A stretch of 64,000 nucleotides of DNA from an uncultured Mesonia sp. (GTDB lineage Bacteria > Bacteroidota > Bacteroidia > Flavobacteriales > Flavobacteriaceae), in assembly GCA_958296185.1 (NCBI GenBank), contig CATQIB010000009.1, positions 1 through 64,000 on the forward strand, read 5' to 3'. Position numbers and translations under genes: made by a program. The notes beneath the pieces were generated by a model. It saw nothing but the letters and a program-made list of their open reading frames with translations. It ran no database searches and was not told the DNA's origin. Of the stretch, positions 35,633-43,708 are shown in pieces (position 1 is the first letter of the stretch; each line of letters begins with the position of its first letter).

Positions 35633-35633
35633 G
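35602..35633 (+). promoter_or_regulatory. Promoter for the DUF4230 gene
   Basis: TTG at 35602-35604, 21 bases, perfect -7 box TAAATTTG at 35626-35633, 22 bases before the ATG. Confidence 0.65.
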
Positions 35634-35655
35634 TATTTTAGAACAAAAATTGACT

Positions 35656-36264
35656 ATGAGAAAATTTGTTTTGGGTTTCTTGGTTTGTGCGGCTTTATTA
35701 CTTTCATATTGGTATTTTAAATCTCAAGAAGATGAAAAGTTAGAGCTTTTGCAAACCAGTCAACTACTTGAAAAGCAAATAAAAAACGTGAGCAAGCTTA
35801 TAGTTACCGAAGGCAACTATGCACAAATTTACACCTATAAATCGAGTAAAGATGTGTTTTTGGGTATAGAAGCGCGTAAAAAAGCACTCGTAGCCGTCAA
35901 TGCGAAAGCTACGGTAAGCTATGATCTAAGTCAGCTTTCTTATGAGTTAAATCCTGAAGCGCAAATTCTTAGCGTAACCCGTATACCCGAACCCGAATTA
36001 AGTATTTATCCAGAATTTGATTATTATGATATCTCGGCAGATTATCTTAATAAGTTTGAGGCAAAAGATTACAACGCCATAAAAAAACGTATAACGCGTA
36101 AACTACGAAATGAAATCGAAGAATCGAGTATTATGCGAAATGCAGATGAGCGATTAATTAACGAGTTGCAAAAGATTTTTGTGTTAACCCAAAGCCTAGG
36201 CTGGACGCTAGAATATTACAAGCAACCGGTGCAGTCGGCTAGAGAGCTAGAAATACTTTTTTAA
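35656..36264 (+). CDS. DUF4230 domain-containing membrane-anchored protein
   Basis: A 202-residue protein with one N-terminal membrane helix (about 3-20) and a soluble DUF4230 domain (about 40-195; contains ARKKALVAVNAKATVSYDLS). The function is unknown; it probably faces the periplasm. The ATG at 35656 starts the membrane helix. Its last 4 bases overlap the end of the convergent hydroxylase gene. Confidence 0.88.
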   Translation: MRKFVLGFLVCAALLLSYWYFKSQEDEKLELLQTSQLLEKQIKNVSKLIVTEGNYAQIYTYKSSKDVFLGIEARKKALVAVNAKATVSYDLSQLSYELNPEAQILSVTRIPEPELSIYPEFDYYDISADYLNKFEAKDYNAIKKRITRKLRNEIEESSIMRNADERLINELQKIFVLTQSLGWTLEYYKQPVQSARELEILF

Positions 36265-38003
36265 ATCAGGCTCATGCCATCTTCAATAAGATGTTTAATT
36301 TGAGGGCGTCTCACCTTCAATTCATTTAAAACATCAATGGCCTGGTCTTTTAAAGTGTTATTTTTGAACTGCTTAGAAAGTTCATAAATTTCTAAGGGTA
36401 GCAACCAATCTAAAGGATAATCTTGTCTTAGCTTTTCTAAGATAAGCAATAGCTGCACTTGTTCATTTTCAGTCTCTCGAATATTTCGAACCTTTTGGTA
36501 CAATTGTTCTAGCTCTATTTGCGCTTTAGATTTTTTAATACCCTTTGGTGAGGTAGAGAGTTCGTGAATTGTCGCCTCAAAAGAGTAGGGGTCTGCTGCT
36601 CCAGCAAAAGCAGAAACCACCTTTTTACCAACGGCCAAATAAAAGTCGCCATCTTTTGGAGCAAACAAAATTTCATCTCCATAAGTGACGGTGCAATCTG
36701 TAAATTGTATTAGTATAAGTTCTCCTTTTAAGTTACGGATTCCCGTAACATTAAGTCCTTCAACAACGATTCCACTTTCAAAAGTAAATTCAATTCGTTT
36801 ATTGTCGTAAAAGTTGTAGGCCTTTAAATCACGCGGCCCCATATTTTCTATAGATAAATTAATGCCTTTTAATTTTCCAATAGGAGATCTAAAGCCGTTA
36901 CGATGGGTTTTAATGCCGTGGCCTATCAATTCTTTATCGCGATTGGCTAGGGCTGTAGGTCCTTGGGTTTCAAAATAAACAACTTCGTTTTCTTCATTTT
37001 TTATCATTCGGGTAAAGGTTCCTGATACTTGGATTCCTGTACTCAATTCAATTGTTCCAATAGAATTTGAGTCAATTAAGCGTTGTAAGCCTCTGTGGCC
37101 TCCTTTTCTTAGTGCCATGCCATTAGCAAATTCTTCTAAAACTTCGGCCAAATAGGCGAAATCTGGCGTAACATAAAGTTGTGGTTGAGGTTTTGTAATA
37201 TCAAAATCTTGTTTGGCGGCTTCAATAGAATACGGTATCTTTTTTACTTCAGGTTGCATACAACTTTTGCTTTCCCCAATAGAAGATAGAAGTCCGGCTC
37301 CGTAAATTTTAGGATTATCTAGGCTGCCAACTAGGCCGTATTCAACAGTCCACCAATGCAGATTTCTTATTTTTGCAATTTCAGAAGGCTCTACTTTTTT
37401 CTTTTGTAGTTGTTCTACTTTATTTTCGGCCTCTTTTATCGCTTCCGCGGAAGCGTAATCACTTTCTTTTAAAATAGATAAATCACGCACGGCATGATAC
37501 ATTTGCATATCGTGTGCAGAAGCAATGGCTTTGCTGCCTATAGCACCAAAACGTCTTAAATATTCTGCATAGTCGGGGCTGGCAATTATGGGTGCGTGTC
37601 CTGCACCTTCGTGGATAATATCTGGAGCGGGAGTGTATTCAATATTTTCTAATTGTCGTATCTCAGATGCAATAACCAGCACCTTATAAGCCTGAAATTC
37701 CATAAAGGCATTGGGAGGTATAAAACCATCAACGGCAACAGCTGCCCAACCAATATCTTTTAAAATGCGATTCATGCCATACATACTTGGAATCTCATCT
37801 ATAGAAATTCCTGTCTTTTTCAATCCGTCTAAATAAGAAGAGTGGGCTACTTTACTCAAATAATCAACGTTTTTTCGCATAACATAACGCCACACCGCTT
37901 GGTTAATAGGGGTGTAAGATTCATAATTCTGTGGCTTTATGAATTGTTTTAAGTGAGGAGGTAGGGCCTCAATTAAGGGGTTGCTTTGGTACGTATCGGC
38001 CAT
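36261..38003 (-). CDS. Phenylalanine 4-monooxygenase (aromatic amino acid hydroxylase), long form
   Basis: A 580-residue protein. The iron ligands of the biopterin-dependent hydroxylases are visible: His131 and His136 in HEGAGH, Glu221 in WWTVEYG. The catalytic domain covers about 1-310. The remaining ~270 residues have no ACT domain; they are beta-rich at first (GTIELSTGIQVSGTF) and helical at the end, and I do not recognise them. The enzyme makes tyrosine from phenylalanine. It diverges from the tetR regulator of the paa genes, so phenylalanine and phenylacetate breakdown may be controlled together (inference). Confidence 0.9.
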   Translation of the reverse strand: MADTYQSNPLIEALPPHLKQFIKPQNYESYTPINQAVWRYVMRKNVDYLSKVAHSSYLDGLKKTGISIDEIPSMYGMNRILKDIGWAAVAVDGFIPPNAFMEFQAYKVLVIASEIRQLENIEYTPAPDIIHEGAGHAPIIASPDYAEYLRRFGAIGSKAIASAHDMQMYHAVRDLSILKESDYASAEAIKEAENKVEQLQKKKVEPSEIAKIRNLHWWTVEYGLVGSLDNPKIYGAGLLSSIGESKSCMQPEVKKIPYSIEAAKQDFDITKPQPQLYVTPDFAYLAEVLEEFANGMALRKGGHRGLQRLIDSNSIGTIELSTGIQVSGTFTRMIKNEENEVVYFETQGPTALANRDKELIGHGIKTHRNGFRSPIGKLKGINLSIENMGPRDLKAYNFYDNKRIEFTFESGIVVEGLNVTGIRNLKGELILIQFTDCTVTYGDEILFAPKDGDFYLAVGKKVVSAFAGAADPYSFEATIHELSTSPKGIKKSKAQIELEQLYQKVRNIRETENEQVQLLLILEKLRQDYPLDWLLPLEIYELSKQFKNNTLKDQAIDVLNELKVRRPQIKHLIEDGMSLI

Positions 38004-38050
38004 GATGATATACTTGATTTATCTACAAAGATAATTCTCTGTGGGAGCCA

Positions 38051-38075
38051 ACAAATTTTAAAAGTATAAATTTGT
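38051..38075. promoter_or_regulatory. Inverted repeat in the hydroxylase-tetR divergent gap
   Basis: Perfect 8-bp arms ACAAATTT (38051-38058) and AAATTTGT (38068-38075). The right arm contains a -7 box TAAATTTG (38067-38074) on the plus strand. Possibly an operator for the divergent pair; it differs from the paaE palindrome. Confidence 0.35.
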
Positions 38076-38139
38076 GTCTCCTAATTCAAATTAAAATGCT
38101 GTTCGTAAAAATTTCGAGCCATTTGAGATATATATAAAG

Positions 38140-38712
38140 ATGACATCTATTACTAGAAAGCAGGAAATAATTAATACGGCCGCCTTGTTGTTTAAAGAAA
38201 AAGGTTTTAATGCTGTTTCTATGCGTGATTTAGCTCAAGAAATGGGAATTAAAGCAGCTAGTATATATAATCATTTGCCTTCTAAACAAAGTATATTGGG
38301 TGCCATAATTTTTGAAGTGAGCGTAGAATTTACTAATCATATTAATTCAGTATTTGATGAATCTCGGCCAATCTTGCAAAAATTAGAGGCTATAATTACT
38401 ATGCATATTGATTTAACACTTGAGAAAAGTGAGTTTTTGGCTTGTATGAATAATGATTGGGTGCATTTAAATGATGCTGATAAAAAGCAATACATAAAAA
38501 TGCGGAATGCATACGAAGAGAAATTTAGAACATTACTACGGCAAGGTATACGAGAAAAGGCGCTTAAGCCAATTGATCAAGAAATTATGCTTTTCTCTAT
38601 ATTATCAACTCTACGAACATTCTACTTATGGTATGCCAAACACAAAATGTTAGATTTTGAGAAAGTGAAAAGAGATTTGTGCACTACTTTGTTAACGGGT
38701 GTTCGTAGTTAA
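38140..38712 (+). CDS. TetR-family repressor, likely regulator of the paa genes
   Basis: A 190-residue protein. The N-terminal TetR helix-turn-helix reads AALLFKEKGFNAVSMRDLAQ and MGIKAASIYNHLPSKQSIL (about 11-55). The C-terminal ligand-binding helices are unclassified. It lies directly upstream of paaE on the same strand. TetR-type PaaR proteins repress phenylacetate genes in other bacteria and are released by phenylacetyl-CoA; by position this is a candidate for the same job. The palindrome at 38761-38784 is its probable operator. Confidence 0.9.
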   Translation: MTSITRKQEIINTAALLFKEKGFNAVSMRDLAQEMGIKAASIYNHLPSKQSILGAIIFEVSVEFTNHINSVFDESRPILQKLEAIITMHIDLTLEKSEFLACMNNDWVHLNDADKKQYIKMRNAYEEKFRTLLRQGIREKALKPIDQEIMLFSILSTLRTFYLWYAKHKMLDFEKVKRDLCTTLLTGVRS

Positions 38713-38753
38713 AACATTGCAAACTAGTGCCTTGTTAAATTAATGGACGAAAT

Positions 38754-38784
38754 TTGCATACAAAACTAACAATCGTTAGTTTTG
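38754..38784 (+). promoter_or_regulatory. paaE promoter with overlapping palindromic operator
   Basis: TTG at 38754-38756, 20 bases, perfect -7 box TAGTTTTG at 38777-38784. A perfect palindrome, CAAAACTAAC (38761-38770), 4 bases, GTTAGTTTTG (38775-38784), occupies the spacer and covers the whole -7 box. A repressor bound here would block RNA polymerase. It is 49 bases after tetR and 22 bases before the paaE ATG. Confidence 0.8.
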
Positions 38785-38805
38785 TGAGGAAGATTAAACC
38801 TAGAT

Positions 38806-39879
38806 ATGGCAAAATTTCACAAATTAAAGGTAAAAGATATTTATAAAGAAACATCAGATTGTAGTGTAGTAACATTTGATGTTCCCGAGGAGTTAAAATC
38901 AGAATTTAAATTTAATCAAGGTCAGCATTTGACCTTGAAAAAAAATATTGCAGGTGAAGATGTGCGACGTTCATACTCGCTTTGTTCTAGCCCTGTTGAA
39001 CAAGAATGGCGCGTAGCCGTTAAAGAAATACCTACTGGTGTTTTTTCTACTTATATCAACCAGGAGTTAAAAATAGGAGATGAACTTGAGGTGATGGCAC
39101 CCAGCGGTAAATTTGGTGTATCGGTACAAAAAGAGAAGGCTAAGAACTATTTGTTTTTTGCTGCCGGAAGTGGGATTACTCCAATTTTATCCATGATCAA
39201 GTCACACTTAGCACTAGAGCCAAACTCAACCTGTAAACTGTTTTATGTAAACAAAACCGCAAAATCAATTATTTTTAAAGAGGAGTTAGAGCAATTGCGT
39301 AATCAATATTTTGGGCGGTTAGAGATTTATTACTTCTTAACACAAGAACGCAGAGATATCGAGCTGTTTAACGGTAGGTTTAACGATGAGAAAATGGCGG
39401 TTTTAACACGCACCTTTATTGATATTCCAGATACAAGCGAGGTTTTTTTATGTGGTCCTGAAAGTATGGTGAATTATGTAAGTGAATATTTAATCGAAGC
39501 CGGATTGCCAAAGGAATTAGTCCACTTTGAGTTGTTTGTAAGTGGTCTTTCAGATGAAGACATAGCACGCGCCAAACGCCTTGCCAAAAGAAATGTTGAG
39601 GGAACACAAGTTACTATAGTTGATGGAGGTAAAGAATTTAGTTTTACCATGACCCAAGAATATGATAACGTACTCGATGCGGCATTAGGAGCAGGGGCCG
39701 ATTTACCTTTTGCTTGTAAAGGTGGGGTTTGCAGTACTTGCAAATGCCAAGTTTTAGAGGGAGAGGTTGAAATGAAAATCAATTATGCTTTAGAAGAAAA
39801 TGAAATTCAACAAAACTTAGTGTTAAGTTGTCAAGCCGTACCCAAGACTAAAAAGGTAAAAGTAGATTTTGACGTTTAG
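38806..39879 (+). CDS. paaE: Phenylacetyl-CoA epoxidase reductase subunit PaaE
   Basis: A 357-residue flavoprotein. FAD-binding [13 protein letters not shown]-binding [11 protein letters not shown] and a C-terminal plant-type 2Fe-2S domain with [11 protein letters not shown] (about 304-314) and a last Cys in LSCQ. It passes electrons from NAD(P)H to the PaaAC di-iron core. It comes first in the cluster here, directly behind the tetR-controlled promoter. Confidence 0.96.
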   Translation: MAKFHKLKVKDIYKETSDCSVVTFDVPEELKSEFKFNQGQHLTLKKNIAGEDVRRSYSLCSSPVEQEWRVAVKEIPTGVFSTYINQELKIGDELEVMAPSGKFGVSVQKEKAKNYLFFAAGSGITPILSMIKSHLALEPNSTCKLFYVNKTAKSIIFKEELEQLRNQYFGRLEIYYFLTQERRDIELFNGRFNDEKMAVLTRTFIDIPDTSEVFLCGPESMVNYVSEYLIEAGLPKELVHFELFVSGLSDEDIARAKRLAKRNVEGTQVTIVDGGKEFSFTMTQEYDNVLDAALGAGADLPFACKGGVCSTCKCQVLEGEVEMKINYALEENEIQQNLVLSCQAVPKTKKVKVDFDV

Positions 39880-39953
39880 ATCAGTCCTATTCAAAACCTA
39901 TAAAGTTTGTAATTTATTTCAAAAATTACTATCTTCTTAACAAAAAAAAGATT

Positions 39954-40910
39954 ATGAGCGAAAAAGAAATTAAAAATTTAGAGGCCATTTTCGAAGCTAA
40001 AATTGCCCGAGATGAAAAGATAGAACCTAAAGATTGGATGCCCGAGAAATATAGGAAAACACACATTAGGCAAATGTCTCAACACGCCCATTCAGAAATC
40101 GTGGGTATGCTACCCGAAGGTAATTGGATTACAAGAGCACCTTCGTTAAGAAGAAAGGTGGCTTTGTTGGCTAAAGTGCAGGATGAAGCCGGTCACGGAT
40201 TATACTTGTATAGTGCAACAGAAACCCTAGGAATTTCTCGAGAAGAACTTTATGAGCAATTGCACTCAGGTAAAGCCAAATATTCCAGCATATTTAATTA
40301 CCCTACCATCACCTGGGCAGATATAGGAGCCATTGGTTGGCTGGTAGACGGTGCAGCCATAATCAATCAAGTTCCGCTTTGTAGCACCTCATTTGGTCCT
40401 TATGCAAGAGCTATGGTACGCGTATGTAAAGAAGAAAGCTTTCACCAAAGACAAGGTTACGAGATTATGCTTACATTGGCCAATGGTACACCAGAGCAAA
40501 AAGAAATGGCTCAAGATGCATTGAACCGCTGGTGGTGGCCTAGTTTAATGATGTTTGGCCCAACAGACGATATGTCTACCCATACCGAGCAATCTATGAA
40601 ATGGAAATTGAAACGTAAAACAAACGATGAATTGCGCCAGCAATTTATCGACCAAACCGTGCCGCAAGCCAATATTTTAGGATTGTCTATTCCCGATTCA
40701 GATTTAAAATGGAATGAAGAGCGGGGTCATTATGATTTTGGACCTATAAACTGGGATGAATTTTGGCAAGTAGTAAAGGGCCACGGCCCGTGCAATAAAG
40801 AGCGCTTGCAGACCCGTGTTGATGCTTGGGAAGAAGGTGAATGGGTGCGAGATGCTGCAATGGCTTATGCCGAGAAAAAGGCAGAAAGAAAAGTTAAGCA
40901 AGCTGGTTAA
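39954..40910 (+). CDS. paaA: Phenylacetyl-CoA epoxidase catalytic subunit PaaA
   Basis: A 318-residue ferritin-like di-iron protein. Iron ligands are visible in QDEAGHG (Glu78, His81) and [28 protein letters not shown] is a typical PaaA stretch. It epoxidises phenylacetyl-CoA together with PaaBC. A gap of 158 bases separates it from paaB, much longer than the other spacings in the epoxidase set. Confidence 0.97.
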   Translation: MSEKEIKNLEAIFEAKIARDEKIEPKDWMPEKYRKTHIRQMSQHAHSEIVGMLPEGNWITRAPSLRRKVALLAKVQDEAGHGLYLYSATETLGISREELYEQLHSGKAKYSSIFNYPTITWADIGAIGWLVDGAAIINQVPLCSTSFGPYARAMVRVCKEESFHQRQGYEIMLTLANGTPEQKEMAQDALNRWWWPSLMMFGPTDDMSTHTEQSMKWKLKRKTNDELRQQFIDQTVPQANILGLSIPDSDLKWNEERGHYDFGPINWDEFWQVVKGHGPCNKERLQTRVDAWEEGEWVRDAAMAYAEKKAERKVKQAG

Positions 40911-40960
40911 AATGTATTGAGTAAGCTTAAAGCAGATTTTTTGTAGGGTGATGAAAAAAG

Positions 40961-40979
40961 CGCATAGACGTAAAGATTT
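40961..40979 (-). repeat. Degenerate CGCAAAG-type terminal repeat
   Basis: The 19 bases match, at 16 of 19 positions, the inner part of the right terminal repeat of the 60507-60989 cassette (read as its reverse complement). It sits in the enlarged paaA-paaB gap and may be the remnant of a lost copy. Confidence 0.4.
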
Positions 40980-41068
40980 AAAGCCTTGAGAATAAGCCAA
41001 TTGTCAAATTAAAGAAATACAGTATCCTTTAGGCTTAATAATAAACTTTGATTACATAAAAAATAAAT

Positions 41069-41371
41069 ATGTCAGAAAATAAAAATAATAAAAAAAACTG
41101 GCCTCTTTGGGAGGTTTTTGTACGCAGTAAAAACGGATTAGAACACCGGCACTTTGGCAGCTTGCACGCTGCCGATGCAGAGATGGCACTTGAAAATGCA
41201 AGAGATGTGTACACGCGAAGAAATGAAGGTGTAAGCATTTGGGTAGTAGAGTCTAAAAACATCACAGCTTCAAACCCCAAAGACAACGGAGAGTTGTTTG
41301 AACCCGCCACTGATAAAGTTTACAGGCATCCAACTTTTTATGATTTACCAGATGAGGTAAAACATATGTAG
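41069..41371 (+). CDS. paaB: Phenylacetyl-CoA epoxidase subunit PaaB
   Basis: A 100-residue protein of normal length for PaaB. WPLWEVFVRSKNGLEHRHFG and the block LHAADAEMALENARDVYTRR are diagnostic. It is a structural subunit bridging PaaAC heterodimers. The start MSENKNNKKNWPLWEVF fits the family. Confidence 0.96.
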   Translation: MSENKNNKKNWPLWEVFVRSKNGLEHRHFGSLHAADAEMALENARDVYTRRNEGVSIWVVESKNITASNPKDNGELFEPATDKVYRHPTFYDLPDEVKHM

Positions 41372-41432
41372 ACTATTACGGGTGAAATCCGCGAAAGCTA
41401 AATAAAAATCAATTTTTAGATAATTGAAAATC

Positions 41433-42212
41433 ATGAGTTTAAAAAAACATGACTTCCGTGAAAACGGAGATAAAATAGATTACATACTTACCATTGCAGA
41501 TAATTCATTAATCTTAGGGCAAAGAATGGGAGAGTTAACTGGGCATGGTCCTACTTTAGAGGTAGACATAGCTTGTACCAATATCGCTTTAGATTTGTTT
41601 GGGCAGGTAAGAAGTTATTTTCAATATGCTGCACAGCTAGCTGAGAAATCGTGCACAGAAGATGATTTAGCTTTTTTACGAACAGAACGCGAGTACAAAA
41701 ATGTACTCTTAGTAGAGCAGCCTAATACTAATTTTGCTTATGTTATAGCCAAACAATTCTTATTTGATCATTATCATTATTTGTTTTTAAATGAATTGCA
41801 AAATAGCACCGATGCAACTTTAAGCGCTATTGCTAAGAAAAGTATTAAAGAAGTAAGCTATCATAAGCGATTTTCATCTGACTGGGTATTGCGATTAGGC
41901 GATGGTACATCGGTAAGTAAAGAAAAAATTCAGAAGGCTATTAATGATTTATGGCCTTTTACTCAAGAGCTTTTTGAGCCAAATGAAGCCGAAGAAAAAG
42001 CGGTTGAATTGGGATATGGAGTCGATATTTCAAAGCTGCAGGAGGAGTACAAGCAAGCTATAGAAAAAGTGTTAAAGGAAGCAACTATAGTAATACCAGA
42101 TTTAGAGTTCTATCAGCGTGGTGGTAAAAAAGGTATACACTCAGAGCATATGGGGTTCCTATTGAGCGACATGCAATATATGCAACGTACATACCCAGGT
42201 ATGAAATGGTAA
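41433..42212 (+). CDS. paaC: Phenylacetyl-CoA epoxidase subunit PaaC
   Basis: A 259-residue ferritin-like subunit, partner of PaaA. TLEVDIACTNIALDLFGQVR and AIAKKSIKEVSYHKRFSSDW are PaaC blocks. It lacks a complete iron site, as in the family. The ATG at 41433 is chosen; the TTG at 41424 adds only three residues. Confidence 0.96.
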   Translation: MSLKKHDFRENGDKIDYILTIADNSLILGQRMGELTGHGPTLEVDIACTNIALDLFGQVRSYFQYAAQLAEKSCTEDDLAFLRTEREYKNVLLVEQPNTNFAYVIAKQFLFDHYHYLFLNELQNSTDATLSAIAKKSIKEVSYHKRFSSDWVLRLGDGTSVSKEKIQKAINDLWPFTQELFEPNEAEEKAVELGYGVDISKLQEEYKQAIEKVLKEATIVIPDLEFYQRGGKKGIHSEHMGFLLSDMQYMQRTYPGMKW

Positions 42213-42257
42213 CTAATATTTTAATGAATAATTTTTAGCTAATCAATTGGTGTAGTT

Positions 42258-42758
42258 TTGCAACAAGAATCAGTTTACATAGATCCAATTTTAGAGCCTA
42301 TTTTGCGGCAGGTTCCAGATCCAGAAATACCAGTTTTAAGTATTTTAGATTTAGGAATGGTTCGTGAAGCCCGGTTAAAAGATAAGGCCGTTGCAGTGAA
42401 ACTTACCCCCACTTACAGCGGTTGCCCTGCTATGGATGTTATTGGCGATGATATTAAAAAGGCGATTGAGGATGCAGGCTATGTTTGCGATGTAGAGTTG
42501 GTCTTATCACCAGCTTGGAGTACAGATTGGATTACCCCAGAGGGGCGTAAAGCTCTAGAAAAATATGGTATCGCTGCGCCTTTAGATGCTTCGGCAGATA
42601 AGCGTGCGCTCTTAGGAGAAGAAAAATTAGTAAAATGTCCCCAATGTCAATCTAAGAATACCCATTTGGTAAGCCAATTTGGTTCAACAGCTTGTAAGGC
42701 ACTTTTTAAATGTGATGATTGCCAAGAGCCATTTGATTATTTCAAATGCTTGATTTAA
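42258..42758 (+). CDS. paaD: Phenylacetyl-CoA epoxidase-associated protein PaaD
   Basis: A 166-residue protein. An N-terminal MIP18/DUF59 domain (PVLSILDLGMVR, then TYSGCPAMDVI) is followed by a C-terminal four-Cys zinc site (KCPQCQS, FKCDDCQ). It is thought to help metal-centre assembly in the epoxidase. The start is TTG at 42258: the frame has a stop at 42240 and no ATG before the conserved region. That TTG is the tail of a chance TAGTTTTG. Confidence 0.93.
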   Translation: MQQESVYIDPILEPILRQVPDPEIPVLSILDLGMVREARLKDKAVAVKLTPTYSGCPAMDVIGDDIKKAIEDAGYVCDVELVLSPAWSTDWITPEGRKALEKYGIAAPLDASADKRALLGEEKLVKCPQCQSKNTHLVSQFGSTACKALFKCDDCQEPFDYFKCLI

Positions 42759-42769
42759 GTTTCTAAATG

Positions 42770-42798
42770 TTGTATTAATGTCAACGCCTTTAAATTTG
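42770..42798 (+). promoter_or_regulatory. Candidate promoter for paaG-paaH-paaI
   Basis: TTG at 42770-42772, 18 bases, perfect -7 box TAAATTTG at 42791-42798, in the 133-base paaD-paaG gap. The paaE palindrome is not repeated here. Confidence 0.55.
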
Positions 42799-42891
42799 TC
42801 TTGTTCACCACGATTTATAACTTTTCACTGTACTCAATTCAAACAGAAATAAAACATAGTAGTTAAATAAAAATAGTAAACAATACGATTC

Positions 42892-43674
42892 ATGAGTCCA
42901 ACCATACAAGTAGAAATAAAAGATAAAGTAGCCACCATCAGGTTAAATAGACCCGAAGTCTTTAATAGTTTTAATAGAGAAATGGCATTTGCTGTGCAGA
43001 GTGAATTAAAAAATTTTGCTACAAATCCAGATGTTCGCGCTATTGTGTTAACCGGTTCTGGAAAAGCTTTTTGTGCCGGTCAAGATTTAAAGGAGGTAAC
43101 AGATCCTAGTTTAAACCCTGGTTTTAAAGCTATTTTAGAAGAGCATTACAATCCTATTATTCAACTTATTCGCGAGACGCCTAAACCAATTCTAGCTGCT
43201 GTAAATGGTGTTGCCGCTGGAGCTGGAGCCAATATTGCCTTAGCTTGTGATATTGTGGTGGCCTCAGAGCAAGCTGCTTTTATTCAGGCTTTTAGTAAAA
43301 TAGGTTTAATACCAGACTCGGCTGGTACATTTTTCTTGCCGCGTTTAATTGGTTTTCAGAAGGCTTCTGCATTGGCTATGCTCGGCGATAAAGTAGAGGC
43401 TCAAGAAGCGGAACGCCTGGGTATGATTTACAAATATTTCTCTACCGAAAATTTTGAGCAGGAGGTAAATAAACTTGCAAAGAAACTAGGAAATATGCCA
43501 ACTAAAGCTTTAGCATTGACCAAAGAAGCCTTGAATCACGCATTGGTGAACAACTTAGATGAACAACTGGCCTTAGAATCGCAGTTTCAGATAGAAGCGG
43601 CTTCTTCTCAAGACTATACCGAAGGGGTAAGTGCCTTTGTGCAAAAAAGAAAACCAGAATTCAAGGGGAAATAA
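42892..43674 (+). CDS. paaG: 1,2-epoxyphenylacetyl-CoA isomerase PaaG (crotonase fold)
   Basis: A 260-residue crotonase. CoA-binding FCAGQDL and oxyanion-hole AVNGVAAGAGAN are present. The Glu pair of enoyl-CoA hydratases is missing; instead GLIPDSAGTFFLPRL carries the Asp that PaaG uses. It isomerises the epoxide to the oxepin. The placement after the epoxidase genes supports this over a plain hydratase. Confidence 0.9.
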   Translation: MSPTIQVEIKDKVATIRLNRPEVFNSFNREMAFAVQSELKNFATNPDVRAIVLTGSGKAFCAGQDLKEVTDPSLNPGFKAILEEHYNPIIQLIRETPKPILAAVNGVAAGAGANIALACDIVVASEQAAFIQAFSKIGLIPDSAGTFFLPRLIGFQKASALAMLGDKVEAQEAERLGMIYKYFSTENFEQEVNKLAKKLGNMPTKALALTKEALNHALVNNLDEQLALESQFQIEAASSQDYTEGVSAFVQKRKPEFKGK

Positions 43675-43708
43675 CCAAATTTTTTAAATCCATCTAAAAA
43701 GAAATAAG

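Noticed and set aside
42253-42260. TAGTTTTG, a perfect -7 box at the start of paaD
   Set aside because: Transcription from it would begin inside paaD, and no -33 element is present; the match includes the TTG start codon by chance.
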